Positions 19,492-27,667 of a stretch of DNA of 64,000 nucleotides are shown in pieces. Where the stretch lies: positions 1 to 64,000 of the forward strand of contig NZ_KI543238.1 in the NCBI RefSeq assembly GCF_000496835.1, in the 5' to 3' direction. Position 1 is the first letter of the stretch. Each line of letters begins with the position of its first letter. The notes beneath the pieces are model-generated. The model saw only the letters and a program-made list of their open reading frames with translations, did no database searches and had not been told where the DNA came from. This DNA is from Thalassobacillus devorans MSP14 (GTDB taxonomy: Bacteria > Bacillota > Bacilli > Bacillales > Halobacillaceae). Both the position numbers and the translations under genes were made by a program.

Positions 19492-19803
19492 TTAAGAACG
19501 GATTGTGGTGATGATTGATTGATATTGTTCATTCGTAATTTCGCCTCTTGCATATCTTAACTTCACAAGCTCTTCTGCTTCAGAGTTAGAGTGAAATAGT
19601 GCCGGCTCTTGATTAACCGCTCCATTTGCCGTCTGCTTCTTCTTAAATACGACATAAGCTGCAATTGCAAGCAATGCGAAGAGCAAGATCCAAGTCAGGT
19701 CCGGCCCTGCCATCCAGCCTCCGTTACCGAAACCGTGCGGTGACATTCCACCCAAATTGCCAAATCCTCCAAAATTACCTGGTCCCATATATCCTTGCAT
19801 CAT
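19492..19803 (-). CDS. SHOCT-domain membrane protein with Gly-rich N-terminus
   Basis: A 103-residue protein with a Gly/Met-rich start (MMQGYMGPGNFGGFGN), one membrane segment (about residues 33-50), and a C-terminal SHOCT motif (LVKLRYARGEITNEQYQ). The ATG at 19803 follows GGAGGT by 8 bases. It sits between two other SHOCT genes in one apparent operon. The Gly/Met/His-containing head may lie outside the membrane and could bind metal, but that is inference. Confidence 0.75.
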   Translation of the reverse strand: MMQGYMGPGNFGGFGNLGGMSPHGFGNGGWMAGPDLTWILLFALLAIAAYVVFKKKQTANGAVNQEPALFHSNSEAEELVKLRYARGEITNEQYQSIITTIRS

Positions 19804-19819
19804 TTGCAAGACCTCCTAA

Positions 19820-20014
19820 CTATAATAAGTTTTTAATTTTGGTATATTCTTCTGATGTGATTTCCCCGGAAGCATAACGCATGTCCAATGATTTTCTGGC
19901 TTCTGCACCCAGATCTTTGTTATCGTGAGCATTCACGTTTCCAAGTACCCTTTGCAGGTCGCCGGTTGAGTAAAAGTAAATCCCGATTCCAAAGAGTAAC
20001 AGTAGTAAAAGCAT
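19820..20014 (-). CDS. SHOCT-domain mini membrane protein
   Basis: A 64-residue protein made of an N-terminal Leu-rich membrane helix (MLLLLLLFGIGIYFY) and a C-terminal SHOCT motif (SLDMRYASGEITSEEY). AGGAGGGG lies before the ATG. It is one of six such proteins in this window. Confidence 0.78.
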   Translation of the reverse strand: MLLLLLLFGIGIYFYSTGDLQRVLGNVNAHDNKDLGAEARKSLDMRYASGEITSEEYTKIKNLL

Positions 20015-20048
20015 GTGTGTCCCCTCCTAATAGGATTAATCAAAACAA

Positions 20049-20441
20049 TTAATAATTGTTCATCATACCTTGAAAGTTATTACTGTTGGATGATCCTCCT
20101 GTACCATGCATCCCTTTATAAAATTCCTCGAGTTCTTTATTGGATAAATCAGGGTGCATCTGCTCCATATAGGGTTTCATCTGTCCGAAGTTGATGTTTT
20201 GCTCGTTCATGAATTGCTGCATGTCTTCAAAGTCACCTTTTTGCATGACTTCATTCATTTGATCTACGCTTACCCCAAGGTCTCCCATTAAGTTCCCCAT
20301 GTCACCAAAATTGAATTCCCGATTCTCCGTTCCTACGCCCGGATTATCAGTTGTGTCATTCGCTGAAGCAGTATAGATACCGGTAATGCCAGTGCCAATC
20401 AATCCTAATGCCAACGCTCCTGCAATCAATGTTTTACTCAT
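20049..20441 (-). CDS. Secreted protein with a Met/His 'NFGQ-MHP' C-terminal motif
   Basis: A 130-residue protein with a signal peptide (MSKTLIAGALALGLIGTGITG, cleavage likely after TASA). The C-terminal part reads INFGQMKPYMEQMHP, then ELEEFYKGMHGTGG. The same pattern (INFGQAKKLMENMHP ... YQSMHGTNG) forms the protein at 34597, so the two are paralogues. The Met and His residues are compatible with extracytoplasmic Cu(I) binding, which is inferred from the setting. The ATG at 20441 follows AAAGGAGAG. No known family is recognised. Confidence 0.7.
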   Translation of the reverse strand: MSKTLIAGALALGLIGTGITGIYTASANDTTDNPGVGTENREFNFGDMGNLMGDLGVSVDQMNEVMQKGDFEDMQQFMNEQNINFGQMKPYMEQMHPDLSNKELEEFYKGMHGTGGSSNSNNFQGMMNNY

Positions 20442-20469
20442 ATTCAATCTCTCCTTTAATTTGTCATTT

Positions 20470-20664
20470 TTATGATAAGTTTTTCTTGATTTGCTCAAAT
20501 TCTTCGACCGAAATCTCCCCCTTGGAGAGACGGTCTTTTACAATGTCGAGAGCTTCTGAATCTCCTGAAGATCGTCGTGCGACAAAAGCTGGTTGTCCAC
20601 TTCCATTTTGATTGACTTGTGTGTAAATGAGAAATGCAATGAAAAGGAACAAGATGATCATCAT
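20470..20664 (-). CDS. SHOCT-domain mini membrane protein
   Basis: A 64-residue protein with an N-terminal membrane helix (MMIILFLFIAFLIY) and a C-terminal SHOCT motif (LDIVKDRLSKGEISVEEFEQ). AAGGAGGTG precedes the ATG. It is the first gene after the direct-repeat promoter at 20709-20741 and heads the operon running down to 19250. Confidence 0.78.
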   Translation of the reverse strand: MMIILFLFIAFLIYTQVNQNGSGQPAFVARRSSGDSEALDIVKDRLSKGEISVEEFEQIKKNLS

Positions 20665-20708
20665 GGTTGATTCACCTCCTTCACTTGTGTTGTGTTCCTT
20701 ATACTTAT

Positions 20709-20741
20709 ACTATAAGGGGTATATGTGGAGAAAGTATGAAG
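20709..20741 (-). promoter_or_regulatory. Direct-repeat activator site plus -10 (SHOCT operon)
   Basis: On the minus strand: CTTCATACTTT then CTCCACATATA (two 11-bp repeats, 20720-20741), a 5-base gap, and TATAGT (20709-20714). No -35 consensus is present; the second repeat overlaps the -35 position. The same arrangement recurs at ten other island promoters. Confidence 0.75.
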
Positions 20742-20746
20742 TGAGA

Positions 20747-20980
20747 TTATTTGTTGATTGTTTCCTTGATTTGGTTAAATTCTTCTTTTGTAATCTCTCC
20801 TTTTGCGAGTTTTTCCTTTAGTAAGGGCAACATCTTAGTATCGTTATTCCTATTGGTATTTCCGGCAGCATGATTCTTTCGTTTCATTAAATAGAATAGG
20901 ATGCCGAAGATCAAGATGCCAAGGAATAATCCGATAAAACCACAATTCTCCACGCCATTACTATATCCCGGTCCTAACAT
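20747..20980 (-). CDS. SHOCT-domain small membrane protein
   Basis: A 77-residue protein with one membrane helix (about residues 13-32), a basic KRKNHAAGNTNRNN linker and a C-terminal SHOCT motif (LPLLKEKLAKGEITKEEF). AAGGAGGG precedes the ATG. It has its own direct-repeat promoter (21024-21056) upstream, and the next SHOCT promoter starts just after its stop. Confidence 0.78.
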   Translation of the reverse strand: MLGPGYSNGVENCGFIGLFLGILIFGILFYLMKRKNHAAGNTNRNNDTKMLPLLKEKLAKGEITKEEFNQIKETINK

Positions 20981-21023
20981 GTCATTTTCCCTCCTTACCA
21001 GTTGTTGTAATTTCTATATTCTC

Positions 21024-21056
21024 AATATAAAAAAGAATCATGTAGAAAGTATGGAG
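21024..21056 (-). promoter_or_regulatory. Direct-repeat activator site plus -10 (SHOCT gene)
   Basis: On the minus strand: CTCCATACTTT, CTACATGATTC, a 5-base gap, TATATT (21024-21029). Confidence 0.7.
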
Positions 21057-21210
21057 GGGGGGAGGAGTCATACAAGGGAGAGTAGGAGGATTATTCCAGC
21101 TATCTGATTTTCAGTCTTCTTATATCCGTGCATGAAAATCATTCCGCTTTTACGGAGCTGTTTGCAAATGATTTTTATAATCTTTTATCCATTATCCAAT
21201 GACGGGTAAA

Positions 21211-21246
21211 AAAATACTGATCCGGTAAAGTACCGATCAGTATTTT
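21211..21246. terminator. Hairpin, bidirectional terminator
   Basis: AAAATACTGATC and GGTA pair with TACC and GATCAGTATTTT around an AAG loop (one bulged C). A and T runs on both sides suit termination in either direction. The rest of 20981-21352 holds only the promoter above and the next hairpin. Confidence 0.75.
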
Positions 21247-21291
21247 ATATTCTTTAATTGCATTCCGTTTTGTTAAAGGAAAAGAGTATAA

Positions 21292-21340
21292 GAAAAAAAC
21301 TGCTTGTCGCCAGGTCCTAACGGCGGAAGCCAAGTTTTTC
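21292..21340 (-). terminator. Structured terminator with nested GTCGCC/GGCGG hairpin
   Basis: CTGCTTGTCGCC...GGCGGAAGCCAAG forms an outer GCTT/AAGC and inner CGCC/GGCG stem, with A run and T run on the two sides. A near-copy occurs at 49301-49347. It lies just after the small gene that ends the two-component operon. Confidence 0.6.
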
Positions 21341-21352
21341 AAATCTGCAATT

Positions 21353-21586
21353 TTATTTGATTTTCGACCAAATAAGCCACACTAGGAAGATGATACCGAA
21401 GATAATCAGGGAAACCCAAATCATTTGCCCAAACCAGAATGACATATGATGGAACATCATTTGTCTTCCCATCATCATGCCCATCGAATTAGGCGGGAAC
21501 CAAATCATTTGCACAACAAATATAAGAAAAAATATTCCCAACAAAACCAAAAGGGTGAGTATAATTATAGGCCATAGTCGTTTCAT
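21353..21586 (-). CDS. Met/His-rich two-helix membrane peptide
   Basis: A 77-residue protein with two membrane helices (about 5-27 and 50-73) joined by a loop rich in Met and His (SMGMMMGRQMMFHHMSF). Such loops can bind Cu(I) or Ag(I); function is otherwise unknown. It follows the response regulator by 9 bases, so it is cotranscribed with the kinase and regulator and could be a sensor accessory. AAGGTGATA precedes the ATG. Confidence 0.7.
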   Translation of the reverse strand: MKRLWPIIILTLLVLLGIFFLIFVVQMIWFPPNSMGMMMGRQMMFHHMSFWFGQMIWVSLIIFGIIFLVWLIWSKIK

Positions 21587-21595
21587 ATTATCACC

Positions 21596-22267
21596 TTATT
21601 CCGCTTTATATCCGATGCCCCAAACTGTTTTGAGATGAGTCTTGTCAAATCCTGCTTTCTGCAATTTTTCCCTTAGATTCTTGACATGGGAGTCGACTGT
21701 CCTGTCCTCTCCAATGAAGTCGAGGCCCCAAATATGTTCGACCAGCTGTTCTCTTGATAAAGCCTTCCCTCGGTGGTGGATGAGAATGTCAAGAAGGTCG
21801 TACTCTGTTTGTGTAAGGTTGATTTTCTGACTATCATAGATTACTTCACGAGCTGAAATATCCAAAATGAGCCCGTTGTATCTGATGATTTCATCTTTAG
21901 ATGATGAAGGTTTTGTTCGTCTGAGTAACGCCTCGATTCTTGCCATTAATTCTGCTTCCTCAAACGGTTTGACAAGGTAATCATCTGCTCCTGTTGAAAA
22001 CCCGTTCACCTTATCCTCGGTGGAACCCTTAGCTGTCAGGAAGATGATTGGTAGATCGGATATTTTTCTCACTTCTTCGATTGTCTGCCATCCGTCCATA
22101 TGAGGCATCATGATATCCAGAATCATCAAATCATAATCGTCTTTTCTAATCTTTTCAAGGGCTTGATATCCATCCTCTGCTTCACTCGTTTCATAATTTT
22201 GCATCAGGTATAATCGTAATAATTGTCTCATTTCCATTTCGTCATCTACAATTAAGATTTTTCTCAT
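21596..22267 (-). CDS. Response regulator, OmpR family (island system 1)
   Basis: A 223-residue regulator. The receiver has ILIVDDEMEM, phosphoacceptor MILDIMMPHMDG, and DDYLVKPFEEAEL; the winged helix has DRTVDSHVKNLREKLQ and ends TVWGIGYK. It starts 4 bases after the kinase stop. The closest protein in the window is the regulator at 38170, with the same recognition-helix style (TVDSHV/TIDSHV), so both may see similar DNA sites. An OmpR-type activator is the natural candidate to bind the 11-bp direct repeats of this island. Confidence 0.88.
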   Translation of the reverse strand: MRKILIVDDEMEMRQLLRLYLMQNYETSEAEDGYQALEKIRKDDYDLMILDIMMPHMDGWQTIEEVRKISDLPIIFLTAKGSTEDKVNGFSTGADDYLVKPFEEAELMARIEALLRRTKPSSSKDEIIRYNGLILDISAREVIYDSQKINLTQTEYDLLDILIHHRGKALSREQLVEHIWGLDFIGEDRTVDSHVKNLREKLQKAGFDKTHLKTVWGIGYKAE

Positions 22268-22270
22268 CTC

Positions 22271-23656
22271 TTATTCTCCTATTTCCTCTATTTTAGCTTT
22301 TTTCAAGATCACTCTAAAAACGGACCCCGCATTTACCTTGCTCGTTACATGGACTGTTCCATCATGAGATTCGATTATCTTTTTTGAAACATACAGTCCC
22401 AGGCCTGTTCCACCGGATTTTCTCGTTCTGGATTGCTCGACCCGATAAAATCTATCCCATATTTTAGGGAGGTCCTTTTCAGGAATGCCGATTCCGGTAT
22501 CCTCTATTTCAATTGCGATGAAATCTTCTTTGGCAAAAGCCCGAATTGACATCTTACCTTCATTGGAATATTTGATTCCGTTTTCTATCAAATTGTAAAA
22601 TACTTGTTCCATTCTCTTCACATCGATTTCCACTGGTGGCAAGTCAGGTTGAAAGTCAAGAATGACACTGATATTCTTTTTGGTTGCTGCAGGTTTCAAG
22701 TTGTTCACGACTTTTTCTATCACTGTCTGAATATCAGCAATTTCCTTATTCAATTCAAATTCTCCAACCTGCAGCTTGCTCATTTCGAATAGATCATTCA
22801 CCATGAATGTGATCCGTTGTACCTCTTTTTTAATAATATCCAGATAAACTTTCTGATCCTCTTTGTCTATATTGCCTTTGCCTAAAATATCGCTGTAGCC
22901 TTTGATATAGGTAAGTGGAGTTCTAAGTTCATGGGAAACAGCTGCGAGAAAGTCATTTCGACTGTCTTCAAAATATTGCAACTGATCACCAAGTGTCTGA
23001 ATTGATTGGCTGAGCTCTGCAATCTCATCTTTACTATTGACTGTAAAATGTTGTTTGTATTCCCCTTTAGCCATTTTCTCTGTGGCCTTTTTCATTAACT
23101 TTAGAGGCCTTGTTATCCGTTTTGATGCCAGACCAATCAGTCCGAATGCCAACAAAAGGATACCAATCCCTGTAAGGATAAGTAGTACACTTAAGACAAA
23201 TACAATTTCTCTTAAGTTGCTTGAAGGATAATACATATAGACATATCCTGTTCCATCTCCAATTGTAGATGCAGAAACCAAATAGGGTTCGTTATACCAA
23301 TCATCTACAAGAGTACTATCGCCTGGCGGTAAAGATTTATCAAGGATACTTGCTTTCATTTCATTGGTAGGTACGCTTGAAGAGCCGAGGATTTTTTGAT
23401 TGGCATCTGTAATCAACACCTCCGTTGCCACGCCTTTTTCCATTTCCGTCACATGATTGATTGCTGACTCTGTGAACTGTTCGTTTAATATTCGTGCGTG
23501 GTTGTTTCCTCTTAACACTAAATCCTGTTTAATGTAATCAATCAGGACATTTGTAAATGCACCATACAAAATTACTCCCAAAATGATTAACAAGGTGATA
23601 AATAAGGAACTGAACAACAATCCAAGTTTAAAAGAAATACTTTTGAATTTTATCAA
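22271..23656 (-). CDS. Sensor histidine kinase (island system 1)
   Basis: A 461-residue kinase with two membrane helices (about 12-33 and 155-175), an extracytoplasmic sensor loop, HAMP, HisKA with HELRTPLTYIKGYSD, and an HATPase domain (NLIENGIKYS, DTGIGI, GGTGLGLYVS). The N-terminal 150 residues align by eye with the kinase at 38822 (both have NHARILNEQF/SHRDVLEKNF-like and VLITDANQKIL/VVITGSDGEVL segments). The gene precedes its regulator, the reverse of the usual order. It begins at TTG after GGTGAG. Confidence 0.87.
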   Translation of the reverse strand: MIKFKSISFKLGLLFSSLFITLLIILGVILYGAFTNVLIDYIKQDLVLRGNNHARILNEQFTESAINHVTEMEKGVATEVLITDANQKILGSSSVPTNEMKASILDKSLPPGDSTLVDDWYNEPYLVSASTIGDGTGYVYMYYPSSNLREIVFVLSVLLILTGIGILLLAFGLIGLASKRITRPLKLMKKATEKMAKGEYKQHFTVNSKDEIAELSQSIQTLGDQLQYFEDSRNDFLAAVSHELRTPLTYIKGYSDILGKGNIDKEDQKVYLDIIKKEVQRITFMVNDLFEMSKLQVGEFELNKEIADIQTVIEKVVNNLKPAATKKNISVILDFQPDLPPVEIDVKRMEQVFYNLIENGIKYSNEGKMSIRAFAKEDFIAIEIEDTGIGIPEKDLPKIWDRFYRVEQSRTRKSGGTGLGLYVSKKIIESHDGTVHVTSKVNAGSVFRVILKKAKIEEIGE

Positions 23657-23703
23657 AGTGTCTCACCAACTGTCTTCTCGTAAATTGTTAACTTGTTGTA
23701 TGC

Positions 23704-23757
23704 ATTATACAGGATGTCTATCCTATCTTTTCATAAAAAAATTGAGAAAGTGTGAAG
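23704..23757 (-). promoter_or_regulatory. Promoter with distal direct repeat (two-component system 1)
   Basis: On the minus strand: TATAAT at 23704-23709 with a poor -35, and the repeat CTTCACACTTT, CTCAATTTTTT at 23736-23757. The repeat is 21 bases further from the -10 than at the other island sites, i.e. two helical turns, so it would face the same side of the DNA. Confidence 0.5.
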
Positions 23758-23970
23758 AAGGAGTAATTAATGAACCTGTTTTTATCCACTATGCTACAGG
23801 ATGTTCTCATTTCATAAATAAGTTTGAGGTATTGTAGGAAATAATAAATGAGGAAATGAACTTTGTTGGAACAAGGTTACAATAACTATTATTTCTAAAG
23901 TTTTGTTTATACATAACGGGGTAAGTGTATAATACGTGAATGTAATAATAAATAAAAAGAGGTGGATATT

Positions 23971-24357
23971 ATGGAATTTGATTTCACACGAGAAACATCT
24001 AAAACTGTTGATGAAGTTATTACTTCTCTAGAGGATTCCTTACAAGAAGAGAAGTTCGGGGTGCTTTGGAACTTTGATTTAACTGAGAAATTGCAGGAAA
24101 AAGGGATGGGATTTAATACTCCATACAAAGTCTTAGAGGTTTGCAATCCAAAAGAAGCGGATCGCGTCCTTCAGGAGAACAAAATGGTCGGGTATTTTCT
24201 ACCATGTAAAATAGTTGTATACGAAGATGAAGGAAAGGTGAAGGTAGGCATGCCTAAACCGACAACTTTAATAGGATTAGCTGATGATAAAAAATTAGCT
24301 GAAATTGCCACTGATGTAGAACAACGTTTACAAACATCCATTGAAAAAGCCATTTAA
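23971..24357 (+). CDS. DUF302 domain protein
   Basis: A 128-residue cytosolic protein of the DUF302 family. The pattern TSKTVDEVITSLEDSLQEEKFGVLWNFDL followed by CNPKEADRVL and GYFLPCKIVVYE is typical; the two Cys in the CNPK and LPCK segments are conserved in metal-associated members. The ATG at 23971 follows AGAGGTGG; a GTG at 23962 overlaps it. A TATAAT lies at 23928-23933. Its role is unknown, though the family is common beside heavy-metal and sulfur genes. Confidence 0.82.
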   Translation: MEFDFTRETSKTVDEVITSLEDSLQEEKFGVLWNFDLTEKLQEKGMGFNTPYKVLEVCNPKEADRVLQENKMVGYFLPCKIVVYEDEGKVKVGMPKPTTLIGLADDKKLAEIATDVEQRLQTSIEKAI

Positions 24358-24373
24358 TTAAAAATTTTCATAT

Positions 24374-24409
24374 ATAAAGAGCCGCTCAGTCAAAAGAGTG
24401 GCTCTTTAT
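24374..24409 (+). terminator. Terminator after the DUF302 gene
   Basis: ATAAAGAGCCGCTC pairs with GAGTGGCTCTTTAT around AGTCAAAA. Confidence 0.85.
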
Positions 24410-24696
24410 ATAGGAAAAAATTTAAAAAACTCCGCACATTTTACAATTTATTTTAATCTCAAGCATCTTTCAGGGAGTAATTACTGCATGTGAAGTTAAT
24501 TGACTTTAATTGATTCATCTTGCGTCTGAGGAAGAGTGGGTAATGAAAGTAGAGGAGCGCTCCCTTTTTTTGGTCGTAAATATCCTACGTGGAACTTTAT
24601 TAACTCCAACATAACAACTAAATGAACTGAAATGTAACCGTCAACGTTAAGTAGTATGTGGCGACGAGTAATACCATAAGATGCTTTTCTGCATTT
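24410..24696. other. Gene-free AT-rich stretch
   Basis: No gene recognised. It contains a 10-bp palindrome GGAGCGCTCC followed by seven T residues (about 24553-24570) that could terminate transcription. Confidence 0.4.
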
Positions 24697-25407
24697 TTAT
24701 CTAGATTTAATGGATGCATCATCACCCTTCTCGATTGCAGTGGAGAACAATGTGGTGGCATACGTCTGATAGTATCTTTTTGCTAAGGATTTACGTACTA
24801 GCACGAGCCAAAATGGAAGGAATAAAAGGCTGACACCGATGGATAGGACAGCTTTCCCTATCTCTACCGGAGAGAAAGGATGGTAAGTACTATATATTAA
24901 ATACCCATTTAGCGTTATCGACAGCATTGTAAGGGAAACCCCTATGGGTTTTATCCCAACCATATTCCTCCAGAAACCATAGTTTAGATAATTTTGGTGT
25001 AAGGCAGGATAGGCGCTGGTATTCTTTGAATGAACCGTCACCTTAGTTATCTCTGTGGTGGCAGGATTTGACCGCAACTCCCCCTGTGTTGTGTGTAGTT
25101 CAGAAGGAAGAGGAAGGTTCTTTGCTTTCGTAGAATGAAGTTTGCCGTACCGATGAAAAGTAGTTGAAGAAAAATTACTATGTATTGGAAACAACTTATT
25201 TTCCAGCCTGTAACCAATAATTCTTGTGAGGGCCATTAAGGTAACCCATATTAAAGCAAGACCAGGTATGATCCAATTACTGAACTTAAAGTGGTGAATT
25301 TCGGATGGCCATATTAGGACGGTTACCAGGAGAGGGGCCATTCCGATTAAGGCAGGGAGTGAACTCAATTCTAATCTGCTATAAGGGTCTAGCTTTTTGT
25401 CGTACAT
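24697..25407 (-). CDS. Unknown four-helix membrane protein
   Basis: A 236-residue protein with hydrophobic segments near residues 18-35, 47-64, 155-175 and 185-205, and a polar middle rich in Thr, Ser and Asn. I do not recognise a family. The ATG at 25407 follows AGAGGTG by 6 bases. It is transcribed away from asnB and has no obvious partner gene. Its pairwise helices around a soluble middle could suit a small sensor or scaffold, but nothing supports a specific role. Confidence 0.6.
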   Translation of the reverse strand: MYDKKLDPYSRLELSSLPALIGMAPLLVTVLIWPSEIHHFKFSNWIIPGLALIWVTLMALTRIIGYRLENKLFPIHSNFSSTTFHRYGKLHSTKAKNLPLPSELHTTQGELRSNPATTEITKVTVHSKNTSAYPALHQNYLNYGFWRNMVGIKPIGVSLTMLSITLNGYLIYSTYHPFSPVEIGKAVLSIGVSLLFLPFWLVLVRKSLAKRYYQTYATTLFSTAIEKGDDASIKSR

Positions 25408-25562
25408 TAGGCACACCTCTTATCTATAAGAGAACTGAAATACACACATATTTTAACATACATGGAAGGAAGAAGGGGGATTATCCTTGATGATCCTTCC
25501 CCGACCTTTAAAGGGATACTATTTCAGGTAGATAGCGATACTGTCCTCTCACATTCAAAAAA

Positions 25563-25595
25563 CTCGATACTTTCTTCATAATTTATGGGTATACT
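25563..25595 (+). promoter_or_regulatory. Direct-repeat activator site plus -10 (asnB)
   Basis: CTCGATACTTT then CTTCATAATTT (8 of 11 positions identical to each other), a 5-base gap, then TATACT (25590-25595). The arrangement is identical to the copper-gene promoters of the island. Confidence 0.7.
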
Positions 25596-25674
25596 AGTAG
25601 TTATCTCTTATTAATACAAGGGAGATTCTTAACAGTATTTATAACATAAGTAATAAAACAGGCAGGTGTTTTGA

Positions 25675-27561
25675 ATGTGCGGATTTGTTGGATGCATACA
25701 TGAAAACCAACAGAATACCAAGAGAACAAAAGACAAAGTTTTTAGAGAAAGGAATGCTTTAATCACACATAGAGGTCCTGATGAGGAAGGATATTATACG
25801 GATGAATATGTTCAGTTCGGTTTTAAACGGTTAAGTATTATTGATATCGAGAACGGCCATCAGCCGCTTTCCTATGAAAATGAACGATATTGGATAATTT
25901 TTAATGGTGAGATTTATAATCATACGGAACTTCGAAAGGAATTAAAGGCCAAAGGGCATTCTTTTGCCACTGATTCCGATACAGAAGTAATACTTGCTTT
26001 GTACAGCACCTTAAAGGAGCGGTGCGTTCAAAAACTTCGGGGGATGTTCGCTTTTGTCATATGGGACAAAAATACACAGACCTTATTTGGCGCTCGGGAT
26101 CATTTTGGCATTAAGCCATTCTTCTATATGGAGAAAGATGATATTACATATTTGGCTTCAGAGAAAAAAAGTATCATTTTAGCACAGGACGGTGGACTGG
26201 ATTTGGATTCACTCCAGTATTACCTCAGTTTTCAATATGTACCTGAACCCGCCACCATGACCAAACAAATAAAAAAATTGCCCGCCGGTCATTTTTTTAT
26301 AAAGAAAACGGGAAAGCCATTAATAATTAGGTCCTACTGGAAGCCTGCGTTTCAACCTATATCGTCATCTGAATCCCGAATCGTAAAAGATATTCAAAAT
26401 GTGCTTACCGATTCAGTGAATGTTCACATGCGCAGCGATGTGCCAGTTGGTTCCTTTTTGTCCGGGGGAATTGATTCTTCTTTTATCGTCTCATTGGCTA
26501 AACAAGTAAACCCAGATATCAAAACGTTTTCCGTTGGTTTTGAACGAAACGGGTTTAGTGAAGTTGATGTAGCGAAAGAGACTGCGGATGCACTGCAACT
26601 GGAAAATTATAGCTACACCATTACACCGGAGGAATTCATTCAGGAACTTCCTAAAATTATCTGGCATATGGATGACCCATTGGCAGATCCGGCTGCTGTC
26701 CCTTTATATTTTCTTGCTCGTGAAGCTAGAAAACAGGTAAAGGTGGTGTTGTCTGGAGAAGGGGCCGATGAGTTGTTCGGAGGTTATAATATATATCGGG
26801 AACCACATTCGCTGCGGATGTTCCACTATATCCCTGACCCGATGAAAGCACTGCTAAAAACATTCAGCCACATCCTTCCTGACGGGTTTAAAGGGAAAAA
26901 TTTTATTGACCGCGGTTCGACTCCGTTGGAAGAGCGTTATATTGGAAATGCCAAGATGTTCGAGGAGAATCAGAAACAGTCGTTACTTGCTTCTTATCGC
27001 CCGGGACTTTCCTACACTAACATCACCAGACCGATCTACAGCCATTCTCTGGGATACGACGAGATAACAAAAATGCAGAACATCGATATTCATACGTGGT
27101 TAAAAGGTGATATTTTATTGAAAGCTGACAAAATGACAATGGCGCACTCCCTTGAATTGCGTGTTCCTTTTCTTGATAAAAAAGTGTTTGAAGTGGCCTC
27201 AAAGATTGCTGCAGATCAAAAAATAAAAGCAAATACAACGAAGTATGTGCTTCGAAAAGCAGCAGAAGGGATTGTACCTGACCACGTGGTGAACCGTAAG
27301 AAATTAGGTTTCCCTGTGCCGATTCGCCATTGGCTAAAAGAGGAGTTATACGATTGGGCCAAGGGGGTTATTCATAATAGCCAAACCGATTATATATTCA
27401 AAAAAAGTGAAGTCTTCCGTTTATTGAAGGAACACGTGGAAAGTAAAAAAGACAATAGCCGTAAAATCTGGACAATCCTTATTTTTATGATTTGGCATCA
27501 GATCTATATAGAAAAAGATTACGAAAATTTTCAGCAACAAAGACAAGTCGTTTCCTTATAA
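25675..27561 (+). CDS. asnB: Asparagine synthase (glutamine-hydrolysing)
   Basis: A 628-residue enzyme making asparagine from aspartate, ATP and glutamine. The N-terminal Cys (MCGFVGC) is the glutaminase nucleophile; RGPDEEG, NGEIYNH and SDTEV follow. The synthase domain has the PP-loop SGGIDSSFI near residue 265 and SGEGADELFGGY. In B. subtilis, AsnB-type enzymes also amidate meso-DAP in peptidoglycan, so a wall role is possible. Its presence in a metal island with the shared activator site is unexpected. Confidence 0.9.
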   Translation: MCGFVGCIHENQQNTKRTKDKVFRERNALITHRGPDEEGYYTDEYVQFGFKRLSIIDIENGHQPLSYENERYWIIFNGEIYNHTELRKELKAKGHSFATDSDTEVILALYSTLKERCVQKLRGMFAFVIWDKNTQTLFGARDHFGIKPFFYMEKDDITYLASEKKSIILAQDGGLDLDSLQYYLSFQYVPEPATMTKQIKKLPAGHFFIKKTGKPLIIRSYWKPAFQPISSSESRIVKDIQNVLTDSVNVHMRSDVPVGSFLSGGIDSSFIVSLAKQVNPDIKTFSVGFERNGFSEVDVAKETADALQLENYSYTITPEEFIQELPKIIWHMDDPLADPAAVPLYFLAREARKQVKVVLSGEGADELFGGYNIYREPHSLRMFHYIPDPMKALLKTFSHILPDGFKGKNFIDRGSTPLEERYIGNAKMFEENQKQSLLASYRPGLSYTNITRPIYSHSLGYDEITKMQNIDIHTWLKGDILLKADKMTMAHSLELRVPFLDKKVFEVASKIAADQKIKANTTKYVLRKAAEGIVPDHVVNRKKLGFPVPIRHWLKEELYDWAKGVIHNSQTDYIFKKSEVFRLLKEHVESKKDNSRKIWTILIFMIWHQIYIEKDYENFQQQRQVVSL

Positions 27562-27609
27562 GTTGAGTTTCAACTTCCTTGAAGTTCAGTAGGTATACAT
27601 TTAGAGAAA

Positions 27610-27658
27610 AGGGGCTGTCCCAAAGAAGTCGTTAAGTAGACTTGCTGGGACAGCCCTT
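27610..27658. terminator. Bidirectional terminator after asnB
   Basis: GGGCTGTCCCA pairs with TGGGACAGCCC around a 23-base loop, between convergent genes. Confidence 0.85.
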
Positions 27659-27667
27659 AGTTATTGA

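Noticed and set aside
20709-20741. SigB or sporulation sigma promoter, suggested by GGGGTAT/CATACT words
   Set aside because: The -10 hexamers are SigA-like and the 11-bp repeats explain the shared words better.
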